Source of the DNA: Methanolobus chelungpuianus
Lineage (GTDB): Archaea; Halobacteriota; Methanosarcinia; Methanosarcinales; Methanosarcinaceae
NCBI RefSeq assembly: GCF_024500045.1
Contig: NZ_JTEO01000002.1
Location: 372,001-436,000 of the forward strand
Length of the DNA stretch: 64,000 nucleotides
Direction of reading: 5' to 3'
Below the pieces are notes generated by a model, which worked only from the letters and a program-made list of their open reading frames with translations, ran no database searches and was not told where the DNA came from. Of the stretch, positions 53,687 to 61,554 are shown piece after piece. The position numbers and the translations under genes were made by a program. The first letter of the stretch is position 1; every line of letters starts with the position of its first letter.

Positions 53687-54277
53687 ATGATCACAAAGGA
53701 TGAACTGTCAGGTATAATTGATGCGCTTGGCGCTTTAAGCGAGAAGGAAGTGTGCTCCGTGGCACAGGAGATATCTTTTATCAGGAAGGAGGATTTCTCG
53801 CCGGACATTATCACTCAGATGTGCCGCGAGGCACTTGATGAGCATCTGCTCGAACTCATAGGCCCTGCTGAGATTCGTCCCACGTCAGCACAAAAGGCAG
53901 CATCGGATGGTGGCACTGAGGGACCGGCCTGTTATATTCCCGGTCCGAATGCGTTCCCTGATGTTCCATTCGAGCTGAGTGAGGCCATCGATATCCTCAT
54001 GATCACAAAAAAGGAAGTGGACTGGGAAAAGGTCTCATCACGCTTTTCTGCAAGCCTGCACGCTAAGGCTATGCAAATGAGCGAGGACATCTCCTCTCTC
54101 CCCGGAGGCAGGCCGGCTGAAAAAGAGCTATCCTGTCTTTCCGAGCGGTACAGCAATCTGCTAAATCTCTACTACGATTACGATTCCTGGCTGCCTGATG
54201 GAATGGGCGACATGGAAGATGAACTGCAGGATCTTAGCATGAAGCTTGAGGATCTCAGGGCTGCACAAGGTATTTGA
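53687..54277 (+). CDS. Conserved protein of unknown function (DUF7109-like)
   Basis: 196 aa, acidic, cytoplasmic. TKDELSGIIDALGALSEKEVCSVAQEISFIRK and the second half VDWEKVSSRFSASLHAKAM... YSNLLNLYYDYDSWLPDGM are mostly helical. I recall a similar halophile family called DUF7109, but cannot verify it. GAGGCG precedes the ATG. Lying 51 nt after the VLRF1 gene and 31 nt before rlmE, it is likely part of the same transcript and of ribosome maintenance. Confidence 0.7.
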   Translation: MITKDELSGIIDALGALSEKEVCSVAQEISFIRKEDFSPDIITQMCREALDEHLLELIGPAEIRPTSAQKAASDGGTEGPACYIPGPNAFPDVPFELSEAIDILMITKKEVDWEKVSSRFSASLHAKAMQMSEDISSLPGGRPAEKELSCLSERYSNLLNLYYDYDSWLPDGMGDMEDELQDLSMKLEDLRAAQGI

Positions 54278-54308
54278 TACTTGGATTTAATCAGGCTAAC
54301 AGATCCAT

Positions 54309-55085
54309 ATGGCAAGAGACAGACGAGACAAGTATTACTGGAGGGCCAAGGATGAGGGCTTTCGTTCACGGGCATCCTATAAGCTTTTCCAGATCAACGA
54401 GAAACATCATATCATTAAGCAGGGAGATACCGTGGTCGACCTGGGAGCTGCACCGGGAGGCTGGCTCGAGGTTGCAAAACAGATCTCCGGCGGAAGGGTC
54501 ATTGGAGTGGACCTGCAGAAGATCTCTCCTATCGAAGGTATCGAAACAATAAAAGGTGACATCACCTCCGACAGGACCATTGAGAAAATAGTGGGAATGG
54601 TAGGTGTAAGAGGTGCTGATGTCGTTATCTGTGATGCCGCCCCCAATCTTTCAGGCAACTGGAGCCTGGACCATGCAAAATCCATAGACCTGACCACTTC
54701 GGCCCTTGGCTGCGCCAAGAAGATCCTCAAGCCTGGCGGCAACTTTGTTGTCAAGGTCTTCCAGGGCGACATGTTCAAGGATTTCGTTGACAGGGTGGGC
54801 AGGAATTTCTCCTACGTACACTCCTATACCCCGGATGCGTCCCGCTCCCAGAGCGCAGAGATATATGTTGTCGGGAAAAAGTTCCTCACATCTCCTGTCC
54901 GCAAAGGCGATGAGTTCGATGTGGAAATAAACGAGCTTGGCGCAAGCGGTGACGGTGCAGTGCTGATCGATAATTTCGTGGTCTTCGTGAAGGATGTCAA
55001 AGTAGGCGACAATGTGCGCATAAAGATCGAAGATGTGAAGCCGAATTTCGCATTTGCTAAGGTCATGGGGCAGAAAGGTGAATAA
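54309..55085 (+). CDS. rlmE: 23S rRNA (uridine-2'-O-)methyltransferase RlmE with TRAM domain
   Basis: 258 aa. FtsJ-type methyltransferase: KYYWRAKDEGFRSRASYKLFQIN, VVDLGAAPGGWLEVAKQ (SAM loop), VICDAAPNLSGNW and GGNFVVKVFQGDMF, including the K-D-K-E catalytic set. The last 60 residues form a TRAM RNA-binding domain (GDEFDVEINELGASGDGAVLIDNFVVFV, KVGDNVRIKIEDVKPNFAFA). Archaeal RlmE proteins commonly carry this extension. Methylates the A-loop uridine of large-subunit RNA. Confidence 0.94.
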   Translation: MARDRRDKYYWRAKDEGFRSRASYKLFQINEKHHIIKQGDTVVDLGAAPGGWLEVAKQISGGRVIGVDLQKISPIEGIETIKGDITSDRTIEKIVGMVGVRGADVVICDAAPNLSGNWSLDHAKSIDLTTSALGCAKKILKPGGNFVVKVFQGDMFKDFVDRVGRNFSYVHSYTPDASRSQSAEIYVVGKKFLTSPVRKGDEFDVEINELGASGDGAVLIDNFVVFVKDVKVGDNVRIKIEDVKPNFAFAKVMGQKGE

Positions 55086-55186
55086 ATAAATATTGTTTTT
55101 ATACCATCTCATCCATATCCTCTTATATCAGTTGCTCTGTCAATTGCTCTGAGCCTGTTTCGGTAATGTCCGGGTGAATATCATCG

Positions 55187-56185
55187 ATGGCACTGGAAGA
55201 ACTGTTCTCAAAAGGTGTTCCCAAACGCAGCATCCTGGCCATTCTAATCGTCCTCGTTATTCTGACAGGCTGCATCTTCATTGGCGATTACTCAAAGAAG
55301 CGCACATCCGCCGAGGTGGAGGCACGGTGGGAGCAGGCCCTGATCCACAGGCAACAAAAGGATTTCGGGAGCGCGGTCAGTACATATAACAGCGTTTTTG
55401 GGATCATCTCCTCGTCCGACTATCCTGATGAGTATGCAATGACCCATTACCATCTTGGAAAGATATATGAAGAGATGGCCCTGTATGGGAACACTTCCGC
55501 CAACCTTCAGAACAGTATCTCTTCTTATTCAAATGCACTCGCATTCTTCTCAAAGGAAGGCAGCCCTGCAGAGCATGCTCTTGTACAGTATAGCCTTGGA
55601 GATGCATATCTCCGATTATATGATTCAAGCGGCGATCCTGAAAGGCTGGACACTTCAATAACCGCTTACAAGGAGTCTCTCAGTTACTACACCTTTGCAA
55701 GGGACCCGGTATATTACGCCTCAGCAAATAATAAGCTTGGGAACGCATACAGGAAGAAGGGCCTTTCAGGCGGGGAAACGAATACACTTTCTGAAGCTAT
55801 CGGCTTCTATAATGAATCGCTGAGGGTCTTCAGGAAAGACACCTACCCGCAGGAATATGCAGGCGTGCAGAACAACCTTGGTAACCTCTACATGGAGATG
55901 GCTCGCATGGAGGGCAGTCCTGATAAGCTTAACCTGGCTATAATTTCCTACAACAATGCCCTTGAGGTACTTACCCTGGAGAACAATCCGGTAGAGTATG
56001 TCACAGTCCAGAATAACCTGGGAAATGCCTATTTCGAGTTATCCGCGACCAGGGACAGGTCTGAGAACATTGAGAAGTCTGTGAATGCCTATCGCGAATC
56101 CTTGAAGGTCTTTACCATAGACCTCTTTCCGGTAGAGCATAAGGGTGTTCTGGCTAATATCGCCAGGGCCTATAAAAGCCTCTAA
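55187..56185 (+). CDS. TPR-repeat lipoprotein
   Basis: 332 aa. A hydrophobic N-terminal segment (RSILAILIVLVILTGC) ends in a lipobox-like cysteine (Cys29), then roughly seven TPR-like helical pairs follow, with repeated units such as NNLGNAYFELSATRD, NKLGNAYRKKGLSGG and NNLGNLYMEMARMEG at about 34-56-residue spacing. TPRs bind proteins; the partner is unknown. GGGTGA is placed before the ATG. It follows rlmE by 101 nt and precedes a PHP gene by 97 nt. Confidence 0.83.
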   Translation: MALEELFSKGVPKRSILAILIVLVILTGCIFIGDYSKKRTSAEVEARWEQALIHRQQKDFGSAVSTYNSVFGIISSSDYPDEYAMTHYHLGKIYEEMALYGNTSANLQNSISSYSNALAFFSKEGSPAEHALVQYSLGDAYLRLYDSSGDPERLDTSITAYKESLSYYTFARDPVYYASANNKLGNAYRKKGLSGGETNTLSEAIGFYNESLRVFRKDTYPQEYAGVQNNLGNLYMEMARMEGSPDKLNLAIISYNNALEVLTLENNPVEYVTVQNNLGNAYFELSATRDRSENIEKSVNAYRESLKVFTIDLFPVEHKGVLANIARAYKSL

Positions 56186-56282
56186 GCTGACAGCATATGA
56201 AGTCCTGCTTCTATGAATGGGTTTATTTAAGTGGAAAGCATAGGCAGGCATATACTAAACAAAATATCCTTGAGGTGTTGTC

Positions 56283-56924
56283 ATGATAGATATGCATACC
56301 CATACGATTTTCAGTGACGGAGAGCTTATACCCAGCGAGCTTGTAAGGAGGGCTGTGGTCCATGGCTACAGGGCGATAGGCATCACTGATCATGTTGACT
56401 TCTCCAACGTGGAGCATGTCATAAGCAATGTTAAAAAGGCCAAGTACCTGGAGGATGAGTACGATATCCGGGTGCTGGTGGGTGTCGAGATCACTCACGT
56501 GCCGCCTGCCAGGATAGCGGCCCTGGCAAGGAAATCCAGGCAGCTTGGAGCGGAGATCGTTGTGGTCCACGGTGAGACCCTCAGCGAGCCTGTCATGCCG
56601 GGAACCAATGCTGCGGCAGTGGAACTGAGCGACGTGGATATCCTTGCCCATCCGGGATTCATAACAATTGAAGAGGCTGAAGCCGCATGTGATAATGATG
56701 TATGTCTTGAGATCACCGCACGCAACGGCCATAACAGGACTAACGGCCATGTCGCACGCATAGGTATGGAAGCCGGCGCGATACTGGTAGTGGACACCGA
56801 CGCCCACAGCCCTGAGAATCTTATTACCCGGGACTATGCCAGGAAAGTTGCCATGGGCTCCGGACTTACGGAAAAGCAGGCTAACGGGGTGCTGGACAAT
56901 TCCCTGCGCTTCCTGAAATATTAA
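56283..56924 (+). CDS. PHP-domain phosphoesterase (histidinol-phosphatase-like)
   Basis: 213 aa. PHP metal motifs: MIDMHTHTIFSDGE, GITDHVDFSN, GVEITHVPP, VVHGETLSE, ILAHPGFI and VVDTDAHSPENL, the complete four-part metal site. Related archaeal proteins are annotated histidinol phosphatase or PHP hydrolase; no histidine genes are nearby, so the substrate is open. GAGGTG precedes the ATG by 5 nt. Confidence 0.88.
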   Translation: MIDMHTHTIFSDGELIPSELVRRAVVHGYRAIGITDHVDFSNVEHVISNVKKAKYLEDEYDIRVLVGVEITHVPPARIAALARKSRQLGAEIVVVHGETLSEPVMPGTNAAAVELSDVDILAHPGFITIEEAEAACDNDVCLEITARNGHNRTNGHVARIGMEAGAILVVDTDAHSPENLITRDYARKVAMGSGLTEKQANGVLDNSLRFLKY

Positions 56925-56955
56925 GCACCCAGATCGTCTCAGCCGGGAGTGCAGC

Positions 56956-57621
56956 ATGCATGGCAGGATACTCGACATCACTGTAGGTATCTCAAGGGAC
57001 ACCCCGGTATTTCCGGGCGACCCTGAAACCCGGATAGAAGCTGTTTCTTCAATACCGTCCGAAGGGTATGCGGTCTCAAGGGTAACATTCGGGACCCATA
57101 CAGGAACGCACGTGGACTCACCAGCTCACATCTTTGAAAATGGGCTAAGTATTGACCGGGTCCCTCTCAGCTCCATGATAGGTAAAGCACTTGTCCTGGA
57201 CCTCTCCGATGGGACCGCCGATATCTCTCAAAGGGAACTGAAGGCAGCTTTCATGAACTCGTGTGCTGAGAACACAACAGGTGTTGACATCCTGCTGCTA
57301 AAGACCCGCAGGGTCAGTAATGGCATGTGCCAAAGCACAAATGGTCACGACACAGGTATCCGCGGACTCATGCCTGACGCAGGGATCTGGGTGGCAGAGC
57401 AGGGGTTCAAGCTTATTGGTACGGATACTCTTTCTGTGGACGCGGGCACTTCTCTGGACAATCACAGGCTCTTTCTGGAAAACAACGTTGTCATCCTGGA
57501 GAATATTGACGTTTCCGAAGTGTCAGAAGGTTCATATCACTTCATCTGCCTTCCATTGAAACTGGAGGGCTGCGATGCAGCACCTGCCCGTGTTGTATTG
57601 ATAGAAGGCGGATTCTTCTGA
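56956..57621 (+). CDS. Cyclase-family metal-dependent hydrolase (kynurenine-formamidase-like)
   Basis: 221 aa. The zinc signature HTGTHVDSPAHIFENG is intact, with DITVGISRDTPVFPGDP at the N-terminus and VSVDAGTSLDNHRLFLENNVVILENI near the end. This family includes arylformamidase and polyketide-cyclase-like hydrolases acting on amide or lactone substrates; the archaeal substrate is unknown. GGGAGTG is 4 nt upstream. 31 nt after the PHP gene, probably co-transcribed. Confidence 0.88.
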   Translation: MHGRILDITVGISRDTPVFPGDPETRIEAVSSIPSEGYAVSRVTFGTHTGTHVDSPAHIFENGLSIDRVPLSSMIGKALVLDLSDGTADISQRELKAAFMNSCAENTTGVDILLLKTRRVSNGMCQSTNGHDTGIRGLMPDAGIWVAEQGFKLIGTDTLSVDAGTSLDNHRLFLENNVVILENIDVSEVSEGSYHFICLPLKLEGCDAAPARVVLIEGGFF

Positions 57622-57849
57622 TATGGCTGTTCTCTTATAGTCTGAATAAATGCAACTATTTATATATTACCAATTTTATTATATATGTGAGACAGCTGAG
57701 AATCAGTTTATAGTGCAGAATGTCCTTAATGTCCAAACCTGACAACGGTTAAATAACAGCATTAATATACTATAAACTATATACTCCTGTTACACGATTG
57801 CTACAACGTTTGATGAGGGAAGCGCACGAAAGCAAATCAAAAACAGTCA
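57622..57849. promoter_or_regulatory. AT-rich promoter region of the archaellin gene
   Basis: 228 nt with several TATA-like clusters (57660-57672, 57676-57690 and aatatactataaactatatac at 57764-57783). The last would give a leader of about 40 nt. No ribosome site is adjacent to the ATG; GAGGGA at 57815-57820 is about 30 nt away. No gene seen. Confidence 0.4.
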
Positions 57850-58716
57850 ATGCACAGTGACAACCGTGCACAGGTAGGTATAGGTACCTTAATCATATTC
57901 ATTTCCATGGTACTGGTAGCGGCAGTCGCATCAGCTCTTCTGATCAAGACCTCCGGCGTACTCCAGCAAAAAGCTGCCCAGACAGGTACTGAAACAACAA
58001 GAGAGGTTGCTTCCAACATGCGTGTTGATCGTGTGGACGGCGAACGTGCGGCTTATTTCACGGTGACCGTAAGTGGTGGTTCTCCCTCTGCTACTACTAT
58101 CTATATTGATAAGGGCGCAGTGGTAGAGTGGATATCCGAATACGGTGCTTTCTACATATCTGTGGATGGCGTTAATGATTCGGTATCACATGGTTCCTAT
58201 TTTGAGCACCGTTTTACCCAGTCCGGGGCTTATCCCGTTACAATTAATGGCAGCAGTGCAGGAATCGTTATCGTAAGCGATACCCTTGAATACGGGCAGG
58301 TCACGAAGTTACATATATCTGTGTCTCTTGGACCTGGAAGTGAGGATGTGGACCTGTCGCAGATCATTATTTATCTGTCAGATGGAGCTCATGTTTCCAA
58401 TGTGAGGTATGACATCTCCGATACCAGCGCTGCCATACACAAGCCCACGGCAGAGTATTTCTCTGTTGAGCCGGTGCGCATCCGTGACCAGAGTACTTTC
58501 AAGGCCACCCAGCCTGTACTAAGGACCGGTGACATCATGGAGATTGTCGTTGATGTCCGCAAAGTGTTTGGTGAGGAAGACCTTGGTTATGAGGGTATAA
58601 CTCCCAGGACAGAGGTATCCGTCCAGATCAGGCCCGAAGCAGGTTCTCTGGTGTTCTTTGATTTTATAACACCCGGAGCATACTTCGATCTCAAGTACAT
58701 CTCGCTGAAGTATTAA
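57850..58716 (+). CDS. Archaellin with an extra cupredoxin-like domain
   Basis: 288 aa. Class III signal peptide: basic MHSDNRA, cleavage predicted after Ala7, then [20 protein letters not shown], the archaellin assembly helix. Typical archaellins pass from the helix (to about residue 65) into the conserved [26 protein letters not shown] beta region; here residues about 78-145 are inserted and look like a cupredoxin fold ([41 protein letters not shown]) without the His/Cys/Met copper ligands. This domain should face outward on the filament. No other archaellum genes are in the window. Confidence 0.85.
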   Translation: MHSDNRAQVGIGTLIIFISMVLVAAVASALLIKTSGVLQQKAAQTGTETTREVASNMRVDRVDGERAAYFTVTVSGGSPSATTIYIDKGAVVEWISEYGAFYISVDGVNDSVSHGSYFEHRFTQSGAYPVTINGSSAGIVIVSDTLEYGQVTKLHISVSLGPGSEDVDLSQIIIYLSDGAHVSNVRYDISDTSAAIHKPTAEYFSVEPVRIRDQSTFKATQPVLRTGDIMEIVVDVRKVFGEEDLGYEGITPRTEVSVQIRPEAGSLVFFDFITPGAYFDLKYISLKY

Positions 58717-58718
58717 GG

Positions 58719-58734
58719 ACATCTTTTTAGATGT
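58719..58734 (+). terminator. Weak hairpin after the archaellin gene
   Basis: ACATCT-TTTT-AGATGT, a 6-bp stem with a T loop, 3 nt after the stop codon region. Short but well placed; could stabilise the 3' end. Confidence 0.4.
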
Positions 58735-58868
58735 TCCCTTGATCGTTTTCCTCTTTCAGGAAATGATCCTCTCAAGTACCTCAAGTTTATCAGAACTGGG
58801 ATGGGGTACATTTCCTGTATGAAAGGACCAGTTCAAAAACATAGTCTCCATTAACGGTCTTTCAATGA

Positions 58869-59367
58869 CTATTCCATATTGTCATGAACCGAGTATGTGC
58901 CAATTACCCCGCTAGCTTTTGCATGCAGTCTTCCCTGCCTGAACATTATGTTCTCACCGCTGATGATGAACGGGTTCCTATGCCCGCTGTCATATCGGAC
59001 AGGGATGGTATTATTCTCAGGCAGCCATAGGGAATTGCTCAGGTTCCCGTCTGCATCGGGGTCAGGGTCCACGCCCATAGCAAGGAATCTTACCTTTTCC
59101 GGCAGCAACAGCCTGACAATACACATAGAGCCTTCAATGCTTCCCGAGACCAGAAGGTTTTCCGCATGACCATTCTCTATAGAGAGCAGTTCCACCGAAA
59201 GACCGTTGATCTGATCTTCAGTAGGGTATCCTGCAAAAAGGGTGATATGCTGTTCCAGGAAGCAGTGTAAGGAAGATGATGGTTCCTGTGAGTACCAGAT
59301 AAAACACCATCTTCCGGGGAACTGTATCGATAGCTCTTGCATCACGCAGGGTTCCCTGCCTTTTTAC
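58869..59367 (-). pseudogene. Frameshifted membrane-anchored protein gene
   Basis: Two frames together read as one protein. Frame one starts at about 59367 (codon GTA where a start is expected, 5 nt after GGAGGAG) and gives VKRQGTLRDARAIDTV, then a transmembrane helix. It ends prematurely. A sequence SWNSISPF appears in a second frame and the rest (AGYPTEDQINGLSVELLSIENG ... GSMCIVRLLLP ... GVDPDPDADGNLSN) in a third. One-base losses near 59262 and in the T-run near 59245 would restore a single product of about 165 aa. Either a decayed gene or sequence errors. It follows the XTP diphosphatase gene by 13 nt. Family not recognised beyond a single-pass exported protein. Confidence 0.5.
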
Positions 59368-59380
59368 AGAATCTCCTCCT

Positions 59381-59926
59381 TCAGTCAAGCCACTCGCAGA
59401 ACTTGTCGAGGGCTCTTCTGCGGTGTGAGACCTTGTTCTTCTCCTCGTCTCCAAGCTCACCGAAGGTCTTCCCGTTGTAATCAAAAATGGGATCGTACCC
59501 AAATCCGCCTGTCCCTCGCTCCTCAAGCGCAATAGTTCCTTCCACGGTCCCGGTAAATACTACCGGCTCCTTACCAGGCTCGCAGTAGCCTATCACCGAC
59601 CTGAAGACCGCGGTTCTGTCCTTCTCATCCTCCATGAGCTTGAGGACTCGCCCGTTGCCAAGATGCTCCTCCACAAAAGCCGAATACGGCCCGGGAAATC
59701 CGTTAAGGGCTTTGATGAAGAGCCCGGAATCGTCCACCATGACAGGCATGCCCAGCTTCCCGGCTGCCCAGCTGGCCCCATAGGCCGCTATGGGTTCCAG
59801 TTCATCCTCCTGCAGCTCCGGATAGCCATCACTGTTCTGGATGACCTCTATGCCTTTTGAGGTAAGTATGTCCATGGCCTCTCTTAACTTTCCCTTGTTA
59901 CGTGTAACAAAAACGATCTTACGCAT
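59381..59926 (-). CDS. XTP/dITP diphosphatase
   Basis: 181 aa Ham1/RdgB family. IVFVTRNKGKLREAMDIL at the N-terminus, DDSGLFIKALNGFPGPYSAF, and GGFGYDPIF with a C-terminal KNKVSHRRRALDKF are standard. Removes XTP and dITP from the nucleotide pool, keeping deaminated bases out of nucleic acids. Overlaps Bud32 by 8 nt. Confidence 0.96.
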   Translation of the reverse strand: MRKIVFVTRNKGKLREAMDILTSKGIEVIQNSDGYPELQEDELEPIAAYGASWAAGKLGMPVMVDDSGLFIKALNGFPGPYSAFVEEHLGNGRVLKLMEDEKDRTAVFRSVIGYCEPGKEPVVFTGTVEGTIALEERGTGGFGYDPIFDYNGKTFGELGDEEKNKVSHRRRALDKFCEWLD

Positions 59927-60527
59927 ATCTTCCTCTCTTCTCTATTTCTGTAACCCTTTCAAGTATCTCGTCAGCACCCGAAAAAGAGCGCCTGTAACCC
60001 CTGCAGAAAGCTTTGGCCAGTGATTCGTGGTCGCGATGGGTGCTCTCAAAGGTCTGGAACAGCACATGCACGTCCACTCCCCTTGCTTCTACTGCCGGGC
60101 TCATGAAAGCCAGCCCGAAATCTATCATGTAGAGCCTGTCATTATAATATATCAGGTTCGATGTGGTCAGGTCTCCATGTATGATGCCGCCTGTATGAAG
60201 AAGTCCTACAAGCTCTCCTAGGCGCTCGCTCAGTTCCTCGTTGATCACATGCTTCAGGGCTGTTCCGGGAATGTACTGCATCCTGATCATCGAGTTTTCC
60301 ACATCGTGAATGATCGGCGTAGGCACTCCAAGGCGCCTTGCTTCTGACATTATGCGGCTCTCGGCTCGGTTCCTCTCCTTCCGTATGCGCTCGTCAAGCT
60401 CCGGAAGACGGTATCTTTTCGGGATCCTTTCCTTGACCACAAGCCCGTTCTCCATTCTCACACTTGCTTCGGCACCGTTTGTAAGCTCCATTATACCATC
60501 GCCAACTCTTAAAGCCATCCCGATCAC
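59919..60527 (-). CDS. bud32: KEOPS complex kinase Bud32
   Basis: 202 aa small RIO-like kinase: N-terminal VKERIPKRYRLPELDERIRKERNRAESRIMSEA, catalytic IHGDLTTSNLIYYND, and IDFGLAF in the metal loop. Bud32 stimulates Kae1 in making the t6A37 of tRNAs. The start at 60527 overlaps the Kae1 stop by 4 nt; another Met two codons on is possible. In many archaea the two proteins are fused; here they are separate, coupled genes. Confidence 0.95.
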   Translation of the reverse strand: MIGMALRVGDGIMELTNGAEASVRMENGLVVKERIPKRYRLPELDERIRKERNRAESRIMSEARRLGVPTPIIHDVENSMIRMQYIPGTALKHVINEELSERLGELVGLLHTGGIIHGDLTTSNLIYYNDRLYMIDFGLAFMSPAVEARGVDVHVLFQTFESTHRDHESLAKAFCRGYRRSFSGADEILERVTEIEKRGRYA

Positions 60528-61516
60528 TCCAGCCAGGTGACATCCACATCATCCGGCCTGAAATTAGGATTGACATGAGAATTCTCTATACTCAGGACAT
60601 CTCCTGCCTCGTACATCAGAAGGCCAAGATAAGCTATCATTGCCCCGTTATCACCCATGAACCTTTTTTCAGGCACATGGAATGACACTCTCCTGTCATT
60701 GCACATGATATCCAGCATTTCCCGGAGTCTCATATTGGCTCCCACCCCGCCTGCCAGCAACACCTCGCTCTTGCCGGTATGCGCAAGTGCCCGCTCGGTG
60801 ACTTCCACGATCATCGCAAAGGCAGTTTCCTGCAGTGAGTAGCACACATCCTCAAGGGAATTACTCTTGAGTGCCTCAGTGGCTGCTGTGGAAAGTCCTG
60901 AGAAGGAGAGATCCATACCCTTTACTACATAGGGCAAAGGTATGTAATTCGTGGACTTCTTCGCAAGCTGCTCTATCTTGGGGCCACCGGGATGAGTTAA
61001 GCCCGCGCTGCGTGCGAACTTATCGAACGCATTGCCAAGACCGATATCCAGCGTCTCGCCGAAAACCCTGTATCTTCCCATCCTGTAAGCCAGCACTTGG
61101 GAATTCGCACCGCTGACATACAGGGTCACAGGGTCCCTTGCAGGTGTTTTCCAGCGACCTACCTCTATGTGGGCCAGACAGTGGTTAACGCCCACAAGCG
61201 GCACGTCGTACGTTATAGCCAGCGTCCTTGCAGCCGTTGCCACAGTGCGCAGGCATGCTCCGAGCCCCGGTCCCCGGGAGAATGCGATGGCATCAATATC
61301 AGAAGGTGAGACTCCTTTCTCCTTTGCTCCTTCCAGCACTTTCCTGATGACCATGGAGGCATACTTTGCATGGTGCTGGGCAGCTTCACGCGGATGGATG
61401 CCCCCGGTAGCGGGGCTATAAATATCTGTAGCTTCTGCAATGACATCTTTCTCATTGACTATGGCTGCGCTGAGATTCCATGCGGTACCCTCTATTCCAA
61501 GGACTGTTCCTTTCAA
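60524..61516 (-). CDS. kae1: KEOPS subunit Kae1 (tRNA t6A threonylcarbamoyltransferase)
   Basis: 330 aa of the TsaD/Kae1 family. VLGIEGTAWNLSAAIV, RGPGLGACLRTVATAARTLA, NHCLAHIEVGRWKT (metal His pair), YVSGANSQVLAYR, GGPKIEQLAKKS and LAGGVGANMRLREML are complete. Transfers threonylcarbamoyl to A37 of ANN-decoding tRNAs. First of three overlapping genes (kae1, bud32, XTP diphosphatase). Confidence 0.97.
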   Translation of the reverse strand: MKGTVLGIEGTAWNLSAAIVNEKDVIAEATDIYSPATGGIHPREAAQHHAKYASMVIRKVLEGAKEKGVSPSDIDAIAFSRGPGLGACLRTVATAARTLAITYDVPLVGVNHCLAHIEVGRWKTPARDPVTLYVSGANSQVLAYRMGRYRVFGETLDIGLGNAFDKFARSAGLTHPGGPKIEQLAKKSTNYIPLPYVVKGMDLSFSGLSTAATEALKSNSLEDVCYSLQETAFAMIVEVTERALAHTGKSEVLLAGGVGANMRLREMLDIMCNDRRVSFHVPEKRFMGDNGAMIAYLGLLMYEAGDVLSIENSHVNPNFRPDDVDVTWLE

Positions 61517-61554
61517 AATCTATTCTCCAGCGCTTAATGGTCAGCTTCATAATA

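Noticed and set aside
59919-61516. Kae1-Bud32 fusion as in several archaea
   Set aside because: A stop codon and overlapping ATG separate them; each has a complete N- and C-terminus.
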